Source: Actinomycetota bacterium
Lineage (GTDB): Bacteria; Actinomycetota; Actinomycetes; Actinomycetales; Microbacteriaceae
Length of the DNA: 64,000 nt
Assembly: GCA_947449765.1 (NCBI GenBank)
Contig: CANFSP010000001.1
Location: 372,001-436,000, forward strand
Reading direction: 5' to 3'
Shown: positions 56,963-64,000 of the stretch, in pieces
How the letters are laid out: every line of letters starts with the position of its first letter
How positions within the stretch are numbered: position 1 is the stretch's first letter
Position numbers and translations under genes: made by a program
The notes under the pieces: model-generated
What the model saw: the letters and a program-made list of their open reading frames with translations, nothing else
Databases searched by the model: none
Told to the model about the DNA's origin: nothing

Positions 56963-57874
56963 CTAGTTGGTGCGACGCCTGCGAGCGATGAGCCCAGCAG
57001 CAAAGGCCATTCCACCAGCTAAGACTGCTGAAGCGCCAACGAACGCCAGACCAGAGGGGAAGGGCTGACCCGTCGAGGGCAACGGTGACGGAGCGGGATC
57101 CGGTGTCACCGTGGCAGCCCAGCGAAGCACGACGAGACCGTCGACACCATCAGCGGGAACGATGTCGTTGCCGATGCTGCCACCATTACCGGCGATTTGG
57201 GCTGTCGTTACGACGGACGTATCTGAACAACTTCCGCCGGTCGCGTAGGCCTGGGTGTCGTCACCCGGGAAAAGTGTGCTGTCGGTTGCAATGTCGTCGA
57301 GTGTGACGCCCGCACCGGCAACGCACACGCTACCGTCGGCGCCAGCGCCAGCGCCGGCTCCATACGACCATCCATCAACTGAGCTGTCCCAGTAGGCTGC
57401 GCCGGTGAAGTCAGCGTTTGATCCCCCGCCGTAGCCTGAAAAACCTGCGCCTCCGCCGAGAGCGGCATCGAGGTTGACCGACGAAGCTTCACCATCGGTT
57501 GGAGTTTCGCCTCCAATACCGTGTGCCCCAACGATGACATCGATGTTGGCCGAAGTGTCAACGCTGTCAACGTAAACGGCCACGCCTGATGCGGCACCGT
57601 AAGCCTCGTAACTGTTGCCGAGAGCTCCACCACCGGCACCGATGACGACGGCAGCGAGCTTGCTCACGCCACTCGGCGCGGTGAAGCTGTACGAGCCGGC
57701 GGTGTCAAAGCGCACCTCACAAATGGTTCCGTTGATGACGGTGGCGGTGGGTGTGGTCGTTCCACAATCGACGGCAGCATTGGCGGCGGGTGCGGTGAGG
57801 GCGAACGGCGCGACGAGGAGTCCAGCGCCTGCACCGATGGCACTTGCGCGCACGGCAGTTCGAGTGAGGGTCAT
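56963..57874 (-). CDS. Gly-rich cell-wall-anchored surface protein (LPSTG)
   Basis: The 303-residue protein has a signal peptide (ANA cut near residue 33), a Gly/Ala/Asp-rich extracellular region, a Pro-rich spacer, and a sortase-type end: LPSTG at 265-269, a hydrophobic span, then RRRRTN. This is a standard wall-sorting signal. The Gly-rich region has patches such as GGGAGFSGYGGG. No enzymatic motif. A sortase gene is not in the window. The ATG start has AAAGG upstream. Confidence 0.8.
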   Translation of the reverse strand: MTLTRTAVRASAIGAGAGLLVAPFALTAPAANAAVDCGTTTPTATVINGTICEVRFDTAGSYSFTAPSGVSKLAAVVIGAGGGALGNSYEAYGAASGVAVYVDSVDTSANIDVIVGAHGIGGETPTDGEASSVNLDAALGGGAGFSGYGGGSNADFTGAAYWDSSVDGWSYGAGAGAGADGSVCVAGAGVTLDDIATDSTLFPGDDTQAYATGGSCSDTSVVTTAQIAGNGGSIGNDIVPADGVDGLVVLRWAATVTPDPAPSPLPSTGQPFPSGLAFVGASAVLAGGMAFAAGLIARRRRTN

Positions 57875-57996
57875 GGCAGAGCCTTTCGTAAAAGCAACAG
57901 TGCCATCAGAGTACTAGAACTGCGGTCAAAAAAGTGGATGCAGTTTCACGCAAAAGACATGCATCCTCGTTACTCAACCAGCGAGCGCGCGAGGCC

Positions 57997-58557
57997 TTAG
58001 CTCAGGGCAGCAGAGATTCCGTAGATCACCGTGCTGATGGAGCCGTCATCCTCAATCCAGATGGACAAGAAGTTGTCGGCGTCGGAGATGAACTGCAGGC
58101 TGCCGTCGGGGAAGTACTTGGTCCAGGGGCCGTCTTTCCACGTCTGAACTGTTGTGGGGTCGACGGTGTACCACTTCTGGCCGACCATGCGCGGCGAGAG
58201 TTGGGCGACGAGTTCGTCGGGCGTCGACGTCCAGATCGGGGCGTCGCTCGCGAACTTGACCGAGTGAACCGGGTTAGTCATGTACTGGGCGAGCTCGTCC
58301 GGGTGCACGGTGAGAACCGCGTCGGTGATTTTGGCGATCTTTTCGTCGCGGCTGAGTGCGGTGGGGGTTGGTGTCGGGGTCGCCGACTGGGTCGCCGACT
58401 GGGTGGGCGAGGGGCTTGAGGTTGGGGCCGGCGATGGGCCACCCTTGGCGAGAACGACAAAAACAATGGCGGCTAAGACAGCAACGAGGGCAATCAAACC
58501 GACCACGAGCCACGCGGTGCCCGCTGGGGAAAGCCCCTTTTTCCCGGAAGAAGTCAT
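57997..58557 (-). CDS. Membrane-anchored protein with Ser/Thr/Pro linker, function unknown
   Basis: The 186-residue protein has a cytoplasmic stub, one span (about 15-38), a linker of Pro/Ser/Thr repeats (about 40-68) and a small extracellular domain (DEKIAKITDAVLTVHPDELAQY, later WTKYFPDGSLQFISDADNF). I do not recognise the domain. It lies 122 bases upstream of the LPSTG gene on the same strand. The ATG has no strong ribosome site. Confidence 0.6.
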   Translation of the reverse strand: MTSSGKKGLSPAGTAWLVVGLIALVAVLAAIVFVVLAKGGPSPAPTSSPSPTQSATQSATPTPTPTALSRDEKIAKITDAVLTVHPDELAQYMTNPVHSVKFASDAPIWTSTPDELVAQLSPRMVGQKWYTVDPTTVQTWKDGPWTKYFPDGSLQFISDADNFLSIWIEDDGSISTVIYGISAALS

Positions 58558-58630
58558 GGCTCAATTCTGGCAGTAAAGCAACCCAGCCATTCTTAATATT
58601 TGTCGAACGCTCGGTGTGAATGTGCCCGGC

Positions 58631-58636
58631 TAGGCT
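58631..58636 (+). promoter_or_regulatory. -10 box, leaderless promoter of MBL gene
   Basis: TAGGCT, six bases (GAAGCC), then ATG 58643. Confidence 0.6.
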
Positions 58637-58642
58637 GAAGCC

Positions 58643-60046
58643 ATGAGCAACGGGGAATCCTTGAGTAAGACCGCCGGTGGGCACGCAACACTTCAGTTTC
58701 TCGGAGCAACCGGCACAGTGACCGGGTCACGGTATCTGTTCGAGATCGGCGGTAAGCGCATCCTCGTTGATTGCGGCCTGTTTCAGGGGTACAAGGAGTT
58801 GCGCGATCGCAACTGGGAGGCGTTCGACGTGCCGCCCGACACCATCGACTTCGTGCTGCTGACGCACGCGCACCTCGATCACAGCGGGTACATTCCCGCG
58901 CTGGTGCGCGACGGGTTCCGCGGGCAGATCGTGGCCAGTGAGGGAACCGCCGAGCTGTGCTCGCTGCTGCTGCCGGATAGCGCGCACCTTCTCGAGGAGG
59001 AGGCGGAGCGGGCCGCGCGTAAGAAGTACAGCAAGCACGTGCATCCCAAGCCGATCTACACGACTGAGGATGCTGAACGCGCGCTGTCGCTGTTTCGCAC
59101 GGTGCGTTTTGATGAAGAGTACGAGGTGATGCCGGGCGTGAAGGCGACGTTCCTGCACGCGGGGCACATCCTCGGGGCGAGCCAGTTGCGCCTTTCGATT
59201 GGTGAGACCATCATCCACTTCACCGGCGACCTTGGCCGCGTCGACGACATGCTCATGATTCCGCCGGCACCTTTCGCCGGTGCCGACATTCTCATCACCG
59301 AGAGCACGTACGGTGACCGCGTCCACCCCGCCGTCGACGCCGAGGCGGAGCTCGAACCGATCCTGTCGCGCGTGCTCGGTCGCGGTGGCACGGTGGTGAT
59401 CCCGGCGTTCGCGGTGGGCCGGTCTCAAGCTCTCATGCTCATCGTGTCGCGGCTGATGAACGCGGGGCGCATCCCGCGCGTCCCGGTTTTTCTCAACTCA
59501 CCGATGGCTGTCTCAGCTACCGAGTTCTACGAACGCCACCGTGCCGAGCACAAGGTCGACATGGCCGAGTTCGAGGCGATGTATGACATCGCGCGCCTGG
59601 TGCGCACGGTCGACGAGTCGAAGGCGCTGAACGAGCGCAAGGAGGCGAAGATCATCATCGCGGCGAGTGGCATGATGACCGGTGGCCGGGTGCTGCACCA
59701 CGTGGTCGCGTTCGGTGAGGATCCGAAGAACGCCATCCTGCTGTCGGGTTATCAGGCCGGTGGTACGCGTGGTCGCAGTCTCGCGGAGGGCGCCGAGACG
59801 CTGCGCATTTTCGGGCGGGATGTGCCGATTCGCGCCGAGGTGGTGCAGCTCGAATCGATGTCGGCCCACGCTGACGCCCAGCAGATCGTCGAGTGGATGC
59901 GCACCGCACCCACCCCGCCCACTCAGGTGTACATCACCCACGGTGAGCCGGCCTCGTCGGATGCGCTTCGCTTCCGCATCCAGGACCAGCTGCGCTGGCC
60001 GGTGCGGGTTCCTCGCCCGGGTGAGACCGTCTCGGTCGTTAAGTAG
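58643..60046 (+). CDS. Metallo-beta-lactamase/beta-CASP nuclease-like protein
   Basis: This 467-residue protein of the MBL superfamily has a beta-CASP domain and a C-terminal RMMBL segment, as in CPSF-like RNA-processing nucleases. Metal motifs: THAHLDHSGYIPAL (HxHxDH), HAGHILGASQL and FTGDLGR. Beta-CASP features include STYGDRVHP, VVIPAFAVGRSQALM, ASGMMTGGRVLHH and the closing SAHADAQQIVEW. A role in RNA processing or turnover is likely by family. The NUDIX gene starts eight bases after the stop. Confidence 0.87.
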   Translation: MSNGESLSKTAGGHATLQFLGATGTVTGSRYLFEIGGKRILVDCGLFQGYKELRDRNWEAFDVPPDTIDFVLLTHAHLDHSGYIPALVRDGFRGQIVASEGTAELCSLLLPDSAHLLEEEAERAARKKYSKHVHPKPIYTTEDAERALSLFRTVRFDEEYEVMPGVKATFLHAGHILGASQLRLSIGETIIHFTGDLGRVDDMLMIPPAPFAGADILITESTYGDRVHPAVDAEAELEPILSRVLGRGGTVVIPAFAVGRSQALMLIVSRLMNAGRIPRVPVFLNSPMAVSATEFYERHRAEHKVDMAEFEAMYDIARLVRTVDESKALNERKEAKIIIAASGMMTGGRVLHHVVAFGEDPKNAILLSGYQAGGTRGRSLAEGAETLRIFGRDVPIRAEVVQLESMSAHADAQQIVEWMRTAPTPPTQVYITHGEPASSDALRFRIQDQLRWPVRVPRPGETVSVVK

Positions 60047-60054
60047 TCGACTCC

Positions 60055-60438
60055 ATGGCGCCAGTTCGAGTTGTCGCCGCAGTCATTGAGCGGGATGGCA
60101 AATTTCTGGCATGCCGCAGGGCGCCTCATAAATCCTTAGCCGGTTATTGGGAGTTCCCCGGTGGGAAAGTCGAAGCCGGGGAGACGGATGAGGCAGCTCT
60201 CACACGTGAGATTCGCGAAGAGCTGGACGTAAGCATCAAGGTTGGTGACTTCATCGGGACGTCTGCCAACGTGGCAGGCGAGGTAATGATTGATCTGGTT
60301 GCGTACCGGAGCGTGATCGTTGACGGAGTAATAGTCGCAAGTTCTGATCACGATCAATTGATGTGGCTCACGCCGATTGAATTCTCAAAACTTAATTGGT
60401 CCCCGGCGGATTTGCCAGTGCTCGAATTATTGTGCTGA
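60055..60438 (+). CDS. NUDIX pyrophosphohydrolase (MutT-like)
   Basis: The 127-residue hydrolase has the Nudix box GGKVEAGETDEAALTREIREELDV and the MutT-like opening PVRVVAAVIERDGKFLACRR. The segment YWEFPGGK supports nucleoside-triphosphate (for example 8-oxo-dGTP) clean-up. The substrate is unproven. It is eight bases from the MBL gene and 34 bases before the HNH gene. Its composition is intermediate between the GC-rich neighbours and the A+T-richer HNH gene. Confidence 0.8.
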   Translation: MAPVRVVAAVIERDGKFLACRRAPHKSLAGYWEFPGGKVEAGETDEAALTREIREELDVSIKVGDFIGTSANVAGEVMIDLVAYRSVIVDGVIVASSDHDQLMWLTPIEFSKLNWSPADLPVLELLC

Positions 60439-60444
60439 CTCGGC

Positions 60445-60450
60445 TAACCT
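60445..60450 (+). promoter_or_regulatory. Candidate -10 box of the HNH endonuclease gene
   Basis: TAACCT lies just before an AAGGGGG ribosome site and TTG 60473. It would give a short leader with its own initiation, separate from the NUDIX gene. Confidence 0.5.
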
Positions 60451-60472
60451 GGCAAAAGTTAAGGGGGAAATT

Positions 60473-61360
60473 TTGGCTTTTACTCAGGCAGAACAAGCGC
60501 TGATTCGTGAAGACATCTTTCGATGGCTTGATGAATTGCAACTAGCTGGCCAGTATGACTTTTCGCGCGAAGACCTTTCAAAATACACCTGGCGAGGCCA
60601 GAGTATTCGCCTAGTGGATCCTCAAGGTGGAATCTGGAACCCCAGGGATTTCGACACGACACTGTCCATTTTGACTACACCTAACGGGCCATATGACGAT
60701 AAGCCTGAGGATGGCATGTTCGTGAGGTACGCATACGCCAAGGCAGAAAAAGGAACAAATACAAAACTCAAACGGGCTTTCGTGACCCAAGAACCACTGA
60801 TTTATTTCGCTCCAAGCACTCGCTCGAATCGTTATGTGGCCCACTACCCTGTCTACGTCTCTCAAGACGATGAGGAAAACAGGGAAGTTGTGGTTGCCCT
60901 TGACGCACAATTCAAGTTGTTCGCTGACCCTCTTCAACTAGGTGCTGATGAGCGTGAATGGGCTGAACGAACAGTGATGGCTCGCGTTCATCAGCCGCTC
61001 TTTCGCGCAAAAGTCATGACGGCCTACGAAGAAACCTGCGCGATATGCAGTTTGAGGCACAAACAATTGCTCGATGCTGCGCACATCATTCCAGATTCGC
61101 ACGAACGAGGCGTGGCCCTTGTCACGAACGGGATCTCCCTCTGCAAGATTCACCATGCCGCTTACGATGGCAACTTCATTGGGATTTCCCCCGATTACAA
61201 GGTCGTCGTGAATTCTGAACTTCTTTTAGAAGTTGATGGTCCAATGCTGAAGCACGGGATCCAGGAGATGCACGGTCGGACACTTGTCCTTCCAAAAAAA
61301 GAAAACGAATGGCCCGAGAGAGAAAATTTGGCTTTTCGGTTTGAAACCTTCGCGGCTTGA
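60473..61360 (+). CDS. HNH endonuclease, putative restriction enzyme
   Basis: The 295-residue protein has an N-terminal domain of unknown function (about 1-155: GIWNPRDFDTTLSILTTPNGPYDD, then PLIYFAPSTRSNRYVAHYPVYV) and a C-terminal HNH domain. C189-C192 (CAIC) and C224/H227 (LCKIHH) could hold zinc. H204 (DAAHIIPD), N219 and H228 form the H-N-H core. This architecture is common among putative restriction endonucleases; the target is unknown. TTG 60473 with AAGGGGG upstream is preferred. The gene is visibly A+T-richer than its neighbours. Confidence 0.8.
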   Translation: MAFTQAEQALIREDIFRWLDELQLAGQYDFSREDLSKYTWRGQSIRLVDPQGGIWNPRDFDTTLSILTTPNGPYDDKPEDGMFVRYAYAKAEKGTNTKLKRAFVTQEPLIYFAPSTRSNRYVAHYPVYVSQDDEENREVVVALDAQFKLFADPLQLGADEREWAERTVMARVHQPLFRAKVMTAYEETCAICSLRHKQLLDAAHIIPDSHERGVALVTNGISLCKIHHAAYDGNFIGISPDYKVVVNSELLLEVDGPMLKHGIQEMHGRTLVLPKKENEWPERENLAFRFETFAA

Positions 61361-61361
61361 G

Positions 61362-63275
61362 TTAGCTGAGCTGCGAGATCAACCTACTTATCAACTCTTC
61401 GAAACGTTGTCTGCAGAAATCTATGTAGGCGTCCCGGTCTAGCCCGGGACTAATTTTGAGCTGCGAAATTTCAGGAGTGATCACATACTTTGAGAGCCGC
61501 TCAAATTCCTCTTCAGACGTTTCGACACCTGATTGGGCGAGATAATCTCCGAGCATGGTTTTTCCTTTGATCCTGTTGATTTCTTTCGGAAGCAAAGAAA
61601 GATTTCCTGTAGCGCTTATTGGCCACCCATCGTCGGGATCCTGACCGATAAGACCTTGTAACACATCGACGGGATACAAGTGCTCAAGGTCAAATTCATT
61701 GGCTTGATTGTCGAAGTGGCTCACGATTGGACTGTAGACAAACTTGAGCACAGCTCTCGTTTTGTCGTTTAAATTTGGGCGAAGTTTCTGTCGCTTGCCT
61801 AGTTGCTCATCATGCCAACTTGTTAGCGCCATGCGCCATCGTTCTGCTGGAATTGCTTGCAGATAGAAATCGGACTTAGCCTCAGCAAGGTTTCCCGGTT
61901 TCGGAGCTGTGCCTGACCAGCACATATTCCATAGGTGAGAATCACCGGAGCCGCGCCAAATCTCCCGAACCATGTCGTATAGGTAGTACGCGGGAATGTT
62001 TTTCTTGAGAATTTCCACCTCGTTAGAATTTGTCAATTCCCAAGTTGTGTAGTCGTACTTTGCGGTCATGTACCTCGTTATGAGGCTAATGATCTGGTTT
62101 TGGCTGTGTGGTAAGAATCTTGTCTTGCCGCCCTGGTTGTTTAGTTTCAACGAGAGATAGGGCCTGAGAAGATTTTCAACCTCGCCGCAAGAAACCAATA
62201 TCGATTTTTCAAGTTTGCTGAGATCCAGTGGGTTGCCAAGTTTCAATTCTCGAAGGTGAGTCGCCAGACTGTTCATGTCGTTGATTCGCAAACCCATAGC
62301 GACCGTTACGACATTGAAACCCACCGAGGTTGCCTCGTCGGGACTTCCTACTTCGGGGAACAGTATTGGGAAGTCGCTACAAAGGACGTGACCCAGCCCG
62401 AAAAGGTACTCATAAAGATTGAATTCGTCGTCCAGGCCTAACTTTTGTTCGTCAAAGCCGGAAACCTCATACCCTTCATCGATCAGCTGGAGATATTTAT
62501 TCCTAATGGCCTGGCGGATTTTATCGTTGTCGATCCTTGCCGAAAAGTTCATCCAACTTGCTGCGTAGATTTCATACTTGGTGAGCTTCGTACCTTGCGA
62601 ATTCACTCGCTGAAAAATTTCTGGGACATTACCCACATCGCCGCTGTAAACAACGATCGGGATGCGCACCTCTCGAATTGCTTGAACAGAATTGCGGATA
62701 TCGTCGAGGATGGCACTGACAGGCTGGCGAACCTGCTCGTAATTCACAACCTGATCTTCTTCAGTCTTCAATTTAGACAATGATTCGAAAAGCCCGTAGC
62801 CATCAAAACCCCGCGCCGCTTCGGTTGTCTCACAGGAACGCATCCACTCCTCGATAGCCTTCGTGATCGCTTCCTGAGTAGTGGTTTGCCAGTAGCCCTT
62901 GAGGATGTCTGAAATTTGATCGAGATTATCCGGATCGATCGATTCCCTAACCGGTGCGGTCAGGAGCGGAGCCTTAAGGAAGCTCAGGATTGTCGAGGTT
63001 CGTTGTAGTCCATCAACCAGCTCAATGACATCACGGTTGCGATGCTCAACCGTTTGATGTTTTTCTCCGGTTCGAAAGCAAAGCAGTGAACCTATTGGGT
63101 ACCCCAAGTAGATTGACTCGATAAGTTTTTCTTGTTGCACGGTTGACCATACGATCCCTCGTTGAAACTTTGGCACGCGAATGTAATCACCTGTAGCGCT
63201 GTCAGGACTCGCATAAGCCTGAAGCTCACCTAATGTGATGGTCTTCGTAGTTGAATCGTTTGCTCGATTTATCAA
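61362..63275 (-). CDS. GmrSD-type type IV restriction protein (DUF262-DUF1524 fusion)
   Basis: This 637-residue protein has an N-terminal ParB-like DUF262 domain with PKFQRGIVW (35-43) and DGLQRTST (88-95), as in GmrS NTPases/nucleases. A C-terminal DUF1524 HNH-like nuclease has FDLEHLYP (H532), then GNLSLLPKEINRIKGKT. Such fusions cut modified DNA, for example of phages, in characterised cases; activity here is inferred. It converges with the HNH gene with one base between the stops. It is A+T-richer than the surrounding genes, which suggests transfer. Confidence 0.85.
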   Translation of the reverse strand: MINRANDSTTKTITLGELQAYASPDSATGDYIRVPKFQRGIVWSTVQQEKLIESIYLGYPIGSLLCFRTGEKHQTVEHRNRDVIELVDGLQRTSTILSFLKAPLLTAPVRESIDPDNLDQISDILKGYWQTTTQEAITKAIEEWMRSCETTEAARGFDGYGLFESLSKLKTEEDQVVNYEQVRQPVSAILDDIRNSVQAIREVRIPIVVYSGDVGNVPEIFQRVNSQGTKLTKYEIYAASWMNFSARIDNDKIRQAIRNKYLQLIDEGYEVSGFDEQKLGLDDEFNLYEYLFGLGHVLCSDFPILFPEVGSPDEATSVGFNVVTVAMGLRINDMNSLATHLRELKLGNPLDLSKLEKSILVSCGEVENLLRPYLSLKLNNQGGKTRFLPHSQNQIISLITRYMTAKYDYTTWELTNSNEVEILKKNIPAYYLYDMVREIWRGSGDSHLWNMCWSGTAPKPGNLAEAKSDFYLQAIPAERWRMALTSWHDEQLGKRQKLRPNLNDKTRAVLKFVYSPIVSHFDNQANEFDLEHLYPVDVLQGLIGQDPDDGWPISATGNLSLLPKEINRIKGKTMLGDYLAQSGVETSEEEFERLSKYVITPEISQLKISPGLDRDAYIDFCRQRFEELISRLISQLS

Positions 63276-63405
63276 AGCTGGGTCCCCTCGTGATCTCTTG
63301 ATTAGATCAGCTCCGAAGGATCAGATCAAATGCTCACAGGCTGGATAACCGCCGCCCCTTCAGGTTTAGGGCCTCTACGCCTATGACTCACCCAGCACAG
63401 CCTCA

Positions 63406-63411
63406 TAGACT
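63406..63411 (+). promoter_or_regulatory. -10 box, leaderless promoter of the last gene
   Basis: TAGACT, seven bases, then ATG 63419. Confidence 0.5.
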
Positions 63412-63418
63412 CGACCCC

Positions 63419-64000
63419 ATGAGTCGTGCACGAGTGAGCGCTGTTGTCGGGGCTGTGGCGGTAGCCGCATCCCTCTTTGTTATCGCACCATTGGGTGTGA
63501 GTGCCGCCTACGCGGCGACGTACACGCTGTACGGGACAGAGTTCGAAATACCCACCAATCAGCACACCATGATGAGTGCTCGGGTGGCGGCAAGTGCCGA
63601 CGGCACACGCGTGGCCATGATTACCTCGGTGAAGGGGGCGGCCGAGTGTGAGACGTCCATGGTGCCGGCGTTCGCGGTCGGTGTCACCACCTCGAACAGC
63701 ACGATTTGGAGCGACCCTCAGCTTCTGCCGGCCAACACGGGCATCGCGTGCGAGACCTTCACTGACTGGAACGTTGCGCTCAGCGATGACGGCACCCGCG
63801 GATTACTCACCTGGCGCTCGAGCTCGGGCTTCAGCTACGCGGTGTTCAACTGGGGTCTCACCGAGGAGCGCCCCGCAGATCCGTCGGTCTATTCCAAGAA
63901 TTTCACGATGGATAACATCAACTCTCTGTCGTACTCGGCCGCCATGTCGGGTGACGGCTCGCGTGCCATCATCGGTCTTGCCAAGGTTGCGGAGGGTTCC
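63419..64000 (+). CDS. Secreted repeat protein, truncated at window edge
   Basis: The open frame from ATG 63419 runs to the window end without a stop (194 residues seen). It begins with a signal peptide (hydrophobic stretch about 8-30, cut near AYA). It then shows a recurring block ending in SADGTRVAMI, SDDGTRGLLTW and SGDGSRAIIG, spaced about 55-65 residues. This spacing and SxDGxR motif suggest beta-propeller (PD40/WD40-like) blades. Two cysteines (CETS, CETF) may pair. Role unknown; possibly surface binding. Confidence 0.7.
   Translation, partial: MSRARVSAVVGAVAVAASLFVIAPLGVSAAYAATYTLYGTEFEIPTNQHTMMSARVAASADGTRVAMITSVKGAAECETSMVPAFAVGVTTSNSTIWSDPQLLPANTGIACETFTDWNVALSDDGTRGLLTWRSSSGFSYAVFNWGLTEERPADPSVYSKNFTMDNINSLSYSAAMSGDGSRAIIGLAKVAEGS

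Noticed and set aside
60473-63275. Toxin-antitoxin or prophage remnant
   Set aside because: No integrase, attachment repeats, phage structural genes or small antitoxin; domain content fits restriction proteins better.

Overview
The window is high-GC DNA from an actinobacterium. The best fit is Microbacteriaceae, possibly one of its small-genome aquatic lineages (inference). Supporting signs are the fused DppD-DppF ATPase, a 7Fe ferredoxin next to the succinylase-type DapC, an AdnA/AdnB-like helicase-nuclease pair, DUF3107 and DUF3117 proteins, UPF0182, and frequent TANNNT -10 boxes six to eight bases before a start codon. From memory, two blocks follow mycobacterial gene order: typA/fdxA/dapC/dapD/dapE/DUF3117/O-methyltransferase/tatB/mrp/mgtE-like, and rhlE-like/ferritin-like/DUF3107/adnA/adnB/nudC/uvrD2-like/metalloprotease/PDZ-Lon/UPF0182.

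Layout. 1-4084: polyamine ABC transporter (substrate lipoprotein, ATPase, two permeases). 4141-8987: tandem glycine riboswitch, gcvT-gcvH-gcvP and a terminator hairpin. 9137-9922: CPBP membrane protease. 10073-15341: oligopeptide ABC transporter with a strong hairpin after the binding-protein gene. 15478-21727: typA, an FTR1 iron permease behind two palindromic operators, a small membrane protein, ferredoxin, dapC and citrate synthase. 21754-26704: frnE-like, LCP and dapD on the minus strand, diverging from dapE and a mannosyltransferase-like gene. 26801-36344: DUF3117, O-methyltransferase, tatB, mrp, DUF1003, MgtE-N/CBS protein, aminopeptidase P, an endonuclease/exonuclease/phosphatase protein, a PHP hydrolase and a DEAD-box helicase. 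36376-54424: ferritin-like protein, DUF3107, AdnA/AdnB-like subunits, a phosphotransferase-like pseudoenzyme, NudC, a UvrD-like helicase, a ThiF-like protein, a zincin-like protein, a PDZ-Lon protease and UPF0182. 54435-54985: repeat cluster and initiator tRNA. 55213-58557: secreted chitinase-like protein, LPSTG surface protein and an anchored protein. 58643-60438: beta-CASP MBL protein and a NUDIX hydrolase. 60473-63275: an A+T-richer pair, an HNH endonuclease and a GmrSD-type DUF262/DUF1524 protein facing each other, which looks like an acquired defence module. 63419 to the end: start of a secreted repeat protein, cut by the window edge.

How the parts connect. Nutrient uptake (polyamines, peptides, iron) and chitin degradation suggest a heterotroph using organic polymers. 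dapC, dapD and dapE supply meso-diaminopimelate/lysine for the wall, while LCP and the mannosyltransferase-like protein act on envelope polymers. AdnA/AdnB-like and UvrD-like proteins handle DNA breaks and unwinding.

The most unusual features are the number of apparently leaderless promoters, the three divergent gene pairs whose -10 boxes overlap or nearly touch, a hairpin-centred repeat cluster, a kinase-fold protein lacking both key aspartates, and the HNH/GmrSD pair. I found no CRISPR array, prophage, transposase or rRNA.
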